A DNA stretch of 64,000 nucleotides from Kibdelosporangium banguiense (GTDB lineage: Bacteria > Actinomycetota > Actinomycetes > Mycobacteriales > Pseudonocardiaceae): assembly GCF_017876405.1 (NCBI RefSeq), contig NZ_JAGINW010000001.1, positions 3,609,203 to 3,673,202 of the forward strand. The letters run 5' to 3'. Of the stretch, positions 16,525 through 24,035 are shown one piece after another. The notes under the pieces are model-generated. The model was not told the origin of the DNA. It saw nothing but the letters and a program-made list of their open reading frames with translations, and did no database searches. The number at the start of each line of letters is the position of its first letter. Within the stretch, counting starts at the first letter, position 1. A program made the position numbers and the translations under genes.

Positions 16525-17349
16525 GTGTCGCAGCAACAACAGGACTGGGTCCCGCCTGGCGTCGATACCTCCGTGCCGAGCATGGCCAGGACGTACGACT
16601 ACATGCTCGGCGGCGGGCACAACTTCGCTGTGGACCGGGAAGTGGGCATCAAGATCGAGTCGCTGATGCCTGGCCTGAAGCAGGCCGCCCGGGTCAACCG
16701 GGCGTTCCTCGGCCGGGTCGTGCGGTTCATGGCCGGCCAGGGCGTCCGGCAGTTCCTCGACATCGGCTCGGGCATCCCGACGGTCGGCAACGTCCACCAG
16801 ATCGCCCAGCACGAACACCCGGACTGCCGGGTGGTCTATGTCGACCGGGATCCGATCGCGGTGGCGCACAGTGAGCTGATGCTCGCCGGCAACGACAAGG
16901 CCGCGGTCGTACAGGCCGACATGCGTGACCCGGAGTCGATTCTCGGCAGCCCCCAGGTGCGGGAGCTGCTGGACTTCTCCCAGCCGGTCGGCCTGTTGAT
17001 GTTGCTGATGCTGCACTGGGTTCCCGACGAGGACGACCCGCGTGGCCTGCTGGACCGCTACTGGGCGCCCCTGGTGGCCGGCAGCTACTTCGCGGTCACC
17101 CATGCCACCGGCGACAACCAGGGCGAACATCTGGCCGAGGCGACCGGCGTGATCCGGCGCAGCAACAGCCCGGACCAGATGAACCTGCGTACCCGCGAGC
17201 AGATCAAGGCCATGTTCGGCCCGTTCGAGCTGGTCGAGCCGGGACTGGTCGGCTGCGCGATGTGGCGGCCCGGCGGGCCGGGGGACATCTCCGACGATCC
17301 GGACATGAACATGCTGGTCTACGCGGGTGTGGGGCGTAAGTCCGAATAG
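16525..17349 (+). CDS. SAM-dependent methyltransferase of the actinobacterial DUF574 (Methyltransf_19) family
   Basis: 274 residues from GTG 16525, with AAGAGG eight bases upstream. Signature segments are the N-terminal PSMARTYDYMLGGGHNFAVD, the Gly-rich FLDIGSGIPTVGNVHQ, VVYVDRDPIAVAHS and MRDPESIL. The family is much expanded in sporulating actinomycetes and its substrates are mostly unknown. It is 11 bases upstream of the GGDEF/EAL gene on the same strand. Confidence 0.88.
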   Translation: MSQQQQDWVPPGVDTSVPSMARTYDYMLGGGHNFAVDREVGIKIESLMPGLKQAARVNRAFLGRVVRFMAGQGVRQFLDIGSGIPTVGNVHQIAQHEHPDCRVVYVDRDPIAVAHSELMLAGNDKAAVVQADMRDPESILGSPQVRELLDFSQPVGLLMLLMLHWVPDEDDPRGLLDRYWAPLVAGSYFAVTHATGDNQGEHLAEATGVIRRSNSPDQMNLRTREQIKAMFGPFELVEPGLVGCAMWRPGGPGDISDDPDMNMLVYAGVGRKSE

Positions 17350-17360
17350 GACTCGATGAC

Positions 17361-19490
17361 ATGCCTGAACTCAGACACAGTCCGGACGTCCCGGAACCGA
17401 GGGACGAGGCCCGTGCCCGGCTGATCCTGGCGCGCAAATGGGCATACGTCATGCAGGACAACGTCTTCCTGTCGATCGGCGTCCAGGAGCTGGAACTCCG
17501 GCTGAGCGAGCTGCTCGAGGTGATCTGCGCGGTGGTCCGCACGGATCCGTTCGACCCCAGCGCCGCGGCGGAGGCCGGTGCCCGGTTGGTCCAGCTCGGC
17601 TGCACCAACGCCCAGGCGCTGCCGTGCACAATGGACGTTCTGGGTAAAGGTTTGCTCGCACTGCCGGAGTTTCAGCCCGTCGACCGGTTCGCCGAGCCGA
17701 TCGTGCTCGGGCTCGGCGCGATGGCGAGCGGGTTCGCCGAGGCCAACCGGATGCTGACGTTCGAGCAGCAGGAGAACATGAAACTGTCGCTGCTCAAGGC
17801 GGTCCGGGATGCCAAGTGGCAGGTGCGCGAGAGCGAGGCCCGGTTCGACGAGGTCGCGATGTCCTCGGCCAGCGGGATCATCATCACCGACCCGGAAGGC
17901 CGGCTGCTGCGCACGAATGGCGCGATCGCCGGCATCCTCGGCCACAGCTCGACGGAACTGACCGGCCTGACGTTGTTCGACCTCGTCGACCCGGATCTCC
18001 GGCAGGTGCTGCGCGACGACTACCAGGACCTTCTGACGGGCCGGAAAGAGCGGATCAAACAGCCGCAACGCCTGCTGCGCAAGGACGGCGAGATCGCGCG
18101 GATCACTCTCACCGCGTCCGTCCTGCGCGGTGACGGCGACCGGCCGAGCCACTTCGTGACAGTCATCGAAGACGGCACGGAACTGATGCTGTTGCAAGGA
18201 GAACTCAACCGGCAGGCGTTGCACGACGTGCTCACCGGCCTGCCGAACCGGCAGTATTTCAGTACGCATGTGGAGATCGCCTTGCGCCGGGCCAACCCGG
18301 AGTTCGGCGTGACCCTGTTCCACCTCGATCTCGACGCGTTCGCGATGATCTGCAACGGGCTCGGCCGGCGGATCGGCGATCACCTGCTGGTATCGGTGTC
18401 GCAGCGGCTTCGGGGTGTCCTCGCGAGTGAAAAGGCGATGGTCGCACGCTTCGACGGCGACGAGTTCGGGATCCTGGTGGAGAACACGGCATCCACTCCT
18501 GCTGTCTCCAGCATGGTGGCCAAGTTCAACGAGGAACTCGCCGAACCGGTCTATGTGGACGGTCACGGTGTGGCGGTGTCGGCGAGCATCGGTGTGGTGC
18601 ACCGCCCGCCGGCGAACTCCGATCCGGCGGAACTGTTGCAGGCAGCGGATTTCGCGCTGCGCCGGGCGAAAGCCGCGGGCCGTGGTCAGTGGGAACTGTT
18701 CCATGCCGACCAGGACGCGCGTGACCGGCAGACCTACACGCTGGCCGCCGCGATGCCGGGCGCGTGGGAGATCGGCGAGATCACTGTCGTCTACCGGCCG
18801 GTGGCCGAGCTGGCGACGGGCCGGATCGTCTTTGTCGAGGCGTTGCTGCGCTGGGACCGGCCGGAAGTCGGGACCCTGCACCATGAAGAGATCGTCGGAC
18901 TGGCCGAGCAGACCGGCCTGATCCTGCCGCTGGGCGAATGGCTGTTGCAGCAGGGTGGCCGGCAGGCCGGCTGGTGGCGGCAACGGACCGGCCGGGACCT
19001 GCCGCTGCTCATCGGGCTGACCGCGCACCAGAGCACCGACGCCGATCTGGTGTCCCGCGTCCTGCGCAAGGTCGAAGGCCAGTCGCATCAACTGATCGTC
19101 GGCATCCCGGTGACCGCGTTGCGCGCGTCGGAAGCCGCCGACAACCTCGGCGTTCTCGCGGACATGGGCATACAGACCATGCTCGACGACTTCGGGACCG
19201 CGCCGGACGAGCTCGCATCACTCGAGGATGTGCCGGCGACGTACGTCCGCTTTGCTCGCAGACTCGTTGAGCGCCAGGCACTTTCGCCCGTCCACGCGCC
19301 GCTGACCGCCGCGTTGACGACCTCGGTGCCGCTTGTGCACCGAGCCGGTGCCAAAGTCATCGTCGACGGCGTGCACACGCAGGAGCAGGCCGACTGGTGG
19401 AGGATGGCGGGAGCCGACTACGCCATCGGCGCCCTCTCCGGCCCCGCCTGCCCACCCGGTGACCTGGCGGTCCGGCTCAGTCCTGAGTGA
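17361..19490 (+). CDS. PAS-GGDEF-EAL signalling protein with degenerate catalytic motifs
   Basis: 709 residues, no membrane segment. Residues 1-155 are helical, a PAS domain covers about 160-280 (SGIIITDPEGRLLRTNGAIA), GGDEF about 285-450 and EAL about 460-705. The GGDEF signature reads RFDGDEF (first Gly replaced by Asp). The EAL domain keeps EALLRW and MLDDFGT, but the metal-binding Asn motif is replaced (LIGLTAHQ), and the EGVET loop reads DGVHTQ. Cyclic-di-GMP hydrolysis is therefore unlikely; a sensing or protein-binding role is more plausible. The 3' end overlaps the convergent hydrolase gene by 14 bases. Confidence 0.85.
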   Translation: MPELRHSPDVPEPRDEARARLILARKWAYVMQDNVFLSIGVQELELRLSELLEVICAVVRTDPFDPSAAAEAGARLVQLGCTNAQALPCTMDVLGKGLLALPEFQPVDRFAEPIVLGLGAMASGFAEANRMLTFEQQENMKLSLLKAVRDAKWQVRESEARFDEVAMSSASGIIITDPEGRLLRTNGAIAGILGHSSTELTGLTLFDLVDPDLRQVLRDDYQDLLTGRKERIKQPQRLLRKDGEIARITLTASVLRGDGDRPSHFVTVIEDGTELMLLQGELNRQALHDVLTGLPNRQYFSTHVEIALRRANPEFGVTLFHLDLDAFAMICNGLGRRIGDHLLVSVSQRLRGVLASEKAMVARFDGDEFGILVENTASTPAVSSMVAKFNEELAEPVYVDGHGVAVSASIGVVHRPPANSDPAELLQAADFALRRAKAAGRGQWELFHADQDARDRQTYTLAAAMPGAWEIGEITVVYRPVAELATGRIVFVEALLRWDRPEVGTLHHEEIVGLAEQTGLILPLGEWLLQQGGRQAGWWRQRTGRDLPLLIGLTAHQSTDADLVSRVLRKVEGQSHQLIVGIPVTALRASEAADNLGVLADMGIQTMLDDFGTAPDELASLEDVPATYVRFARRLVERQALSPVHAPLTAALTTSVPLVHRAGAKVIVDGVHTQEQADWWRMAGADYAIGALSGPACPPGDLAVRLSPE

Positions 19491-20211
19491 ACCAACCAGC
19501 GAGCACAGGCGCGACTGTCTCTGGCTCGATGTGATGGTTCGCGCCTGCGGGCACGATTTCGTGCCGGCCACCGGTTCGTTCGGCGACAATACGGGCCGTC
19601 TCGGTGAGGTTCGGCCACGTTTCGGCGCCGCTCAGGACCAGAGCCGGGACTCGCGCGGGCTCGATCTTCTGCTCGGTTGTGAGCATGAGGTCGTACACCA
19701 AGGTGTGCGCCATTGCCTCCAGCGCGGGGAAGTAGGGCGACTGGCGGATCTGCGCGACCATGTCGGCATGCAGGCCGACTGCCTTGGTCTGGAAGGCTTC
19801 GACCGCGTCACCCCGGCGGCCTTCAGCGATCAACGCGGCGATTTCTTGTACCAAAGTGGTGTTCTGCGGCTCGTAGGGCGGCTCGTACAGCGCGAACTTC
19901 CGGACTCCTGTGGCTTTCAGGGCAAGCCGCGCACCTGACGAGTAGCCGAAGACGTATGCCGGACCGACTTCGGTGATCAACGCCTCCAGATCCTCGGCCT
20001 CACGGTCGATCGCGTACGGGAGCGTGTCGCCACTGTCGCCGCGGCCACGCCGGTCGTACGTGATCACCGTGAACTTCGGCTCCAGCAGTTTCACCAGTGC
20101 GGCGCACGTCGACCGGTCGTTGAACGCGCCGGTCACGAAGATGATCGGCGGCCCCGCGCCGGCCCGGTCGTACGCGATCTTGGTGCCATCCGGAGAAGTA
20201 ACTGTGTTCAT
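19477..20211 (-). CDS. Alpha/beta hydrolase
   Basis: 244 residues, cytoplasmic. It has the alpha/beta hydrolase core with YDRRGRGDSGDT, nucleophile elbow GYSSG, and C-terminal His in AGANHHIEPE. Close relatives are of the uncharacterised hydrolase group often found beside ECF sigma factors. It starts 25 bases downstream of the sigma-factor gene and is probably the third gene of that operon. Confidence 0.82.
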   Translation of the reverse strand: MNTVTSPDGTKIAYDRAGAGPPIIFVTGAFNDRSTCAALVKLLEPKFTVITYDRRGRGDSGDTLPYAIDREAEDLEALITEVGPAYVFGYSSGARLALKATGVRKFALYEPPYEPQNTTLVQEIAALIAEGRRGDAVEAFQTKAVGLHADMVAQIRQSPYFPALEAMAHTLVYDLMLTTEQKIEPARVPALVLSGAETWPNLTETARIVAERTGGRHEIVPAGANHHIEPETVAPVLAGWFTQD

Positions 20212-20235
20212 GCCCTCCCGACGAACGCGAGAGTG

Positions 20236-21465
20236 CTAGATGGACACCTCTGCGAGGCGCTTCATGAGATATCGCCGTTCGGGTGCGGTGCTGGTCAGCG
20301 ACAGGGCCTCACGGTAGGCCTCGGCGGCCTCGTCGTGTCTTCGCAGGCGGCGGAGCAGATCCGCTCTGGTGGCCGGGAGCAGGTGATACCCGGTCAGCCG
20401 GCCGGACGCGATCAACGCCTCGATCAGGCGCAACCCGGCAGCCGGGCCGTCCGCCATCCCGATGGCGACCGCGCGATTCAACTCCACCACCGGGGATGGC
20501 ACGAACCGCGAGAGCCTGCCGTACAACGCCGCGATCTGCACCCAGTCGGTCTCCTCAGCACTGGGTGCGGTGGCGTGGCACGCGGCGATCGCGGCCTGGA
20601 TCTGATACGGCCCGGCTTGGCCCCGGCGCAGCACATTGTCCAGCAGCGCAACACCTTCTGTGATTTCGGCGGCGTCCCACCGGGTCCGGTCCTGGTCTTC
20701 CAACGTCACCAGATCGCCGTCGGGGGAGAGCCTGGTCGCCTGGCGTGCGTGGTGCAGCAACATCAACGCCAGCAGCCCGACCGCTTCGGGTTCGTCAGGC
20801 ATCAGCCGGACTAGTACCCGAGCCAGGCGGATGGCTTCGGCGCTGAGGTTCCGTCTGATCAGATCGGCGCCCGAACTCGCCGAATAGCCTTCGTTGAACA
20901 GCAGGTAGATCACCGAAAGCACGGCAGGGGTGCGTTCCGGCAGCAGGTGGTCCGGCGGCACGCGGTAGGGGATCCCGGCGTTCTTGATCTTCTGTTTGGC
21001 GCGGCCGATCCGTTTGGCCATGGTCGGTTCCGTGACCAGGAACGCATGCGCGATCTCGGCGGTGGTCAGGCCCGCGAGCGTGCGGAGCGTCAACGCGACC
21101 TGGGCCTCGATCGACAGCGCGGGATGGCAGCAGGTGAACATCAGCCGGAGCTGGTCGTCGGGTACCGCGGACTCCTCTGTCTCGGGTGTGTACGCCATGG
21201 CCGCGACCTCCTTGAGTTTCGCGGCACCGACCGCGTCCCGGCGCAACCGGTCGATGGCCCGGTTGCGTGCAGTTGTGGTGAGCCATGCGCCAGGCCGCGA
21301 CGGCACGCCATCGCGCGGCCAGCGCTGCAGTGCGAGGGCGAAGGCCTCCTGGGCACACTCCTCGGCGAGGTCCCAGTCGCCCGTGATCCGGATCAAGGTC
21401 GCCACGACCTGACCCCACTCCGCCTTGAAGGCCGCTGCCACGGCAGCCGCCACCGGGGAGGTCAT
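20236..21465 (-). CDS. ECF42-type RNA polymerase sigma factor with C-terminal TPR-like extension
   Basis: 409 residues. Sigma region 2 (ALIRITGDWDLAEECAQEAF) and region 4 (LRTLAGLTTAEIAHAFLVTE) are followed by the long extension containing IYLLFNEGYSASSG that defines the ECF42 group. That group has no classical anti-sigma factor and is paired with YCII (DGPF) proteins; here the YCII gene is directly upstream with an ATGA overlap. Targets are probably the operon itself and stress functions. Confidence 0.92.
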   Translation of the reverse strand: MTSPVAAAVAAAFKAEWGQVVATLIRITGDWDLAEECAQEAFALALQRWPRDGVPSRPGAWLTTTARNRAIDRLRRDAVGAAKLKEVAAMAYTPETEESAVPDDQLRLMFTCCHPALSIEAQVALTLRTLAGLTTAEIAHAFLVTEPTMAKRIGRAKQKIKNAGIPYRVPPDHLLPERTPAVLSVIYLLFNEGYSASSGADLIRRNLSAEAIRLARVLVRLMPDEPEAVGLLALMLLHHARQATRLSPDGDLVTLEDQDRTRWDAAEITEGVALLDNVLRRGQAGPYQIQAAIAACHATAPSAEETDWVQIAALYGRLSRFVPSPVVELNRAVAIGMADGPAAGLRLIEALIASGRLTGYHLLPATRADLLRRLRRHDEAAEAYREALSLTSTAPERRYLMKRLAEVSI

Positions 21466-21785
21466 GGCAGCAGCGGGCGGATCTCGATCGCGCTGTACGC
21501 GGCGACCGGATGCTGCGCGGCGACCTCGATGGCCTCATCCAGATCAGCGCACTCGACCAGCACAAACCCGCCGATTTGCTCTTTGGTCTCGGCGAACGGG
21601 CCATCGGTCAGCACCACGGAGTCCTCACGCACACGCACAGTCGTCGCATCCGACGGAGGCCGTAGCCCGACGCCACCTTCCAACAACACACCGCGGCGGC
21701 GCATCTCGTCACTCCAGCCGCCGCAGCCCTCTTCCATACCGTCCGGAACGCCCTCGGCACCACAGATGAGCAGCATGTACTTCAC
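21462..21785 (-). CDS. YCII-related (DGPF-domain) protein
   Basis: 107 residues. MKYMLLICG at the start, LTDGPFAETKEQIGGF in the middle, and a helix DLDEAIEVAAQHP are the family signatures. It is the standard partner of ECF42 sigma factors; its biochemical role is unknown. First gene of the YCII-ECF42-hydrolase operon, with an ATGA overlap to the sigma gene. Confidence 0.9.
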   Translation of the reverse strand: MKYMLLICGAEGVPDGMEEGCGGWSDEMRRRGVLLEGGVGLRPPSDATTVRVREDSVVLTDGPFAETKEQIGGFVLVECADLDEAIEVAAQHPVAAYSAIEIRPLLP

Positions 21786-21834
21786 GCCCGACCTCCTTCG
21801 TCACTCATACGACGAATGAGAACACGCGAAATAG

Positions 21835-21930
21835 ACACGGTGCTTCCGCCTGCTGTCCGGGCTGACCGCGGCACAACGGGCGGAACTGGCCAAGATGCTG
21901 CGGACAATGCTGGAATCGCTGAACGTGTGA
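21835..21930 (+). pseudogene. C-terminal remnant of a MarR-family regulator
   Basis: The frame ending at TGA 21928-21930 reads CFRLLSGLTAAQRAELAKML and ends ESLNV, which is the last helix of MarR proteins (LSxLTxxERxxLxxLLxKL). A stop codon lies at 21832-21834, so nothing of the DNA-binding domain is left. It is squeezed between the YCII gene start and a large inverted repeat. Confidence 0.55.
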
Positions 21931-21941
21931 GCGGCATCGGG

Positions 21942-22000
21942 TGTGCCCCCAAAGTGGCGTTGGGGGCATCCAGCGCTCCGAAAGCCACTTTGGGGGCACA
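21942..22000. repeat. 17-bp perfect inverted repeat with nested third copy
   Basis: TGTGCCCCCAAAGTGGC (21942-21958) and GCCACTTTGGGGGCACA (21984-22000) are perfect complements. In the loop, TTGGGGGCA (21960-21968) can also pair with TGCCCCCAA (21944-21952), so two alternative hairpins exist. Located four bases after the GH79-like stop on the minus strand, it may act as terminator. The CCCCCAAAGTGGC motif looks like a dispersed intergenic element of this bacterial group (from memory). Confidence 0.75.
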
Positions 22001-22003
22001 AAA

Positions 22004-23455
22004 TCACCTGTTCAGTGTGATCACGACCGCGCTGCCTGCGGCCAGGTTTACCGCGAGCGAGCCGTTGCGTACGCGCACCTGGTCGGGCCGCATGGGCTTC
22101 AGGTGGCCGTTACGGTCCACAGTAGAGCCCTGGACGGTTGTGGTTTCGTCGGCCAGGTTGGTGCCGGTCATCCGCAGTACTTCGGCGTTGCGAACGCGGT
22201 TGCCCACGCTGATGCTCAGGCTGACCGGTGCTGCGGTGGTGTCGTCCTTCTGGATCACCGCGATCCTGGTCTTACCGTCGTCGCCCTTCACCGCGTATGC
22301 CGTGATGTTGCGGTCGGTGGTCAGGTTCAACGGCAGGAACGTGCCGGAACCCATCTGCCGGGCCATCCACAAGCCGTAGTAGATCGGCATCGCCTTGTAC
22401 ACCTGGGCGAGTTCGTCCTGCTTTGTCGCCGCGCAGAACGGGGTGTAGCGCTGGAACTTGCCGTTGAAGATCGGCTCGTTGCACACGCCGAGGCCACTGT
22501 GGATATTGATGCCGGACACGCCTGCCTGCGCCAGTTGCATCGCGTAGTCCATGCCCCACAGGGCTGACGCGTACTTGTTGCTTACGCCGTCGATGCCGCC
22601 GTTGTACGTCGAGTTCGCCTCGTCCACCCGGAACGGCAGGTTCTGTTCCTTGGCCGCAGCCAGGTTCGCAGACACGGCTTTGAGCTGTTTCGCGGCAGTT
22701 TCAGGGGAAAGCAGCGCCTGAGCCGTGGTCGCGGAACCGCCGGGGTACTGGTGAACGGTCAGCATCGACAGCTTGTCGTGCTCGTCTTTCGCCAGATTCG
22801 ACGCCCATACCGACGAGGGGTTCGCGGTGTCCGGGCCTGCGATGCGGTTGTTGCCGACCGCAGCCGCGCAGACGGCCCAGTCCGCGCGGTAGTCGGCGTA
22901 CGCGTAGCCCGTCGGCTTGTAACCGCGCTGCGCCCATTGCTCGGGCTCGTTGCCGCACTCGGCCGCAGTCAGTTTGGTGCCAAGGATTTTGACCATCTCC
23001 CTGGCCTGGTCCGGGCCGAGGGTCGGGTCCCAGCGGCCGACGTTGATCCCGACCTCGGCCTTCCACCCGGTGGCCGACAGCAGCCGGCCGAGCCGCTCGA
23101 TGTCAGCGGGGGTCAGGGTGTTGGCGACCCACTCTGGCAGCGGGTTGGGCGGCTGATGGCCGCGCGGCACCCAGAGCGTGTCCCGGTCCAGCGTGTTGCC
23201 CGCCAGCCGGATGTTGCTGTTGCGTCCCAACGTGTTGAACATCGCCAGCACGTTGCCCTTGCCGGGATCCAGATTGCCGACGCCGAGCTCACGGATCTCG
23301 TACGACAGGCCGACGAAGTCACGCGGCAGCCGGCCTGCCGGGTTCGCACTGTCGATCGTGATGGTTGCGGTGTCCTGCGCCGCGACGGCCGTCTGGGCTG
23401 TGCCGATCAGGGTCAACGCGGCGGCCGTGCACACGGCCGCCCTGAACTTGCGCAT
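22004..23455 (-). CDS. Secreted GH79-like glycoside hydrolase (beta-glucuronidase/heparanase clan)
   Basis: 483 residues from ATG 23455 with GAGGAG upstream. A signal peptide (FRAAVCTAAALTLIGTAQTAVAA) is followed by FVGLSYEIREL, the acid/base motif CGNEPE about 170 and the likely nucleophile Glu in PFRVDEANSTY about 280, as in retaining clan GH-A enzymes. The C-terminal beta-sandwich resembles the GH79 C-terminal domain (VLRMTGTNL...GSAVVITL). It probably removes sugars, perhaps glucuronic acid, from plant or proteoglycan chains outside the cell. Exact specificity is not visible. Confidence 0.78.
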   Translation of the reverse strand: MRKFRAAVCTAAALTLIGTAQTAVAAQDTATITIDSANPAGRLPRDFVGLSYEIRELGVGNLDPGKGNVLAMFNTLGRNSNIRLAGNTLDRDTLWVPRGHQPPNPLPEWVANTLTPADIERLGRLLSATGWKAEVGINVGRWDPTLGPDQAREMVKILGTKLTAAECGNEPEQWAQRGYKPTGYAYADYRADWAVCAAAVGNNRIAGPDTANPSSVWASNLAKDEHDKLSMLTVHQYPGGSATTAQALLSPETAAKQLKAVSANLAAAKEQNLPFRVDEANSTYNGGIDGVSNKYASALWGMDYAMQLAQAGVSGINIHSGLGVCNEPIFNGKFQRYTPFCAATKQDELAQVYKAMPIYYGLWMARQMGSGTFLPLNLTTDRNITAYAVKGDDGKTRIAVIQKDDTTAAPVSLSISVGNRVRNAEVLRMTGTNLADETTTVQGSTVDRNGHLKPMRPDQVRVRNGSLAVNLAAGSAVVITLNR

Positions 23456-23567
23456 ACCGGTCTCCTCGCTTGAGCTGAAACCGGCGGCGGCGCCCTCACG
23501 GGCGGTCGCCAGGACCCTACGTGGTCCAAACCAGTGAGGCAAGATCGCCGATCGCTCATAAATGGCA

Positions 23568-23598
23568 TTGACTCCTCTGCGAATACTCGGCATAGTTG
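23568..23598 (+). promoter_or_regulatory. Candidate promoter of the leader-tRNA array unit
   Basis: TTGACT (23568-23573) is followed at 17 bases by CATAGT (23591-23596) or at 19 by TAGTTG (23593-23598). Transcription would start near 23604, about 30 bases before the leader ORF. Confidence 0.45.
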
Positions 23599-23631
23599 TT
23601 GGCAGGCAATTCGGGATGACAGGAGAAAACG

Positions 23632-23721
23632 ATGATCACGAAGCGGAGCTCTGAGCGGCAGCTTGAGCGGTCCGTCGTGCTGCTGTCCTGTCTGTCGTCG
23701 CAACTCGAACAGGCTCCCTAG
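23632..23721 (+). CDS. 29-codon leader ORF upstream of the tRNA array
   Basis: ATG 23632 follows CAGGAGAAAACG, a good ribosome site. The peptide starts MITKRSSERQLERSVV, continues LLSCLSSQLEQ and ends Ala-Pro. Of 29 residues, 22 are Lys, Arg, Ser, Glu, Gln, Leu or Cys, exactly the amino acids implied by the downstream anticodons. All eight anticodons have a cognate codon here: GAG x2, CTC/CTT, CTG x3, CAA, TCG x2, AAG, CGG x3, TGT. Its end GGCTCCCT (23712-23719) can pair with AGGGAGCC (23736-23743), which overlaps the terminator arm. I infer a leader peptide for attenuation; a small functional protein is possible. Confidence 0.55.
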   Translation: MITKRSSERQLERSVVLLSCLSSQLEQAP

Positions 23722-23739
23722 AGGTCTCGTTTTCCAGGG

Positions 23740-23777
23740 AGCCGCCCATCGGGGAACCGATCCGGGCGGCTTTCTTT
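23740..23777 (+). terminator. Intrinsic terminator between leader ORF and tRNA array (candidate attenuator)
   Basis: AGCCGCCC (23740-23747) pairs with GGGCGGCT (23764-23771), extended by ATCGG/CCGAT after a two-base bulge and closed by a GGAA loop; TTTCTTT follows. The alternative hairpin 23712-23719/23736-23743 shares AGCC with the terminator arm, so both cannot form fully at once. Confidence 0.8.
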
Positions 23778-23803
23778 ATTCGGCGATGCCCGAAAACAAT
23801 TGA

Positions 23804-23875
23804 GGCGCGTTGGTCCAGGGGAATGGACATCGGTCTCTCACACCGAAGACACGGGTTCAAATCCCGTACGCGCTG
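23804..23875 (+). tRNA. tRNA-Glu(CTC)
   Basis: Full cloverleaf: acceptor GGCGCGT/ACGCGCT (first pair G-U), D-arm GTCC...GGAC, anticodon stem TCGGT/ACCGA with loop CTCTCAC (anticodon CTC, 23837-23839), T-arm ACGGG-TTCAAAT-CCCGT. CCA is not encoded. First gene of the array, 27 bases after the terminator U-tract. Confidence 0.85.
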
Positions 23876-23886
23876 CGCAGTGTCCA

Positions 23887-23960
23887 GCGGTTCTAGCCCA
23901 ACAGGTAGAGGCAACAGGTTGAGGGCCTGTCCAGTCGGGGTTCGACTCCCCGGAGCCGTA
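23887..23960 (+). tRNA. Short-variable-arm tRNA with Leu anticodon GAG
   Basis: Acceptor GCGGTTC/GAGCCGT, D-arm GCC...GGC, anticodon stem ACAGG/CCTGT with loop TTGAGGG (anticodon GAG, 23921-23923), five-base variable loop, T-arm CGGGG-TTCGACT-CCCCG, discriminator A. Bacterial tRNA-Leu normally has a long variable arm; this one has none. The charged amino acid is therefore uncertain. Confidence 0.75.
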
Positions 23961-24035
23961 CGCAGAACAAGCCCCTATAGCCCAACGGAAGAGGCAACGC
24001 GCTCAGAACACGTCCGGTCCAGGTTCGAATCCTGG

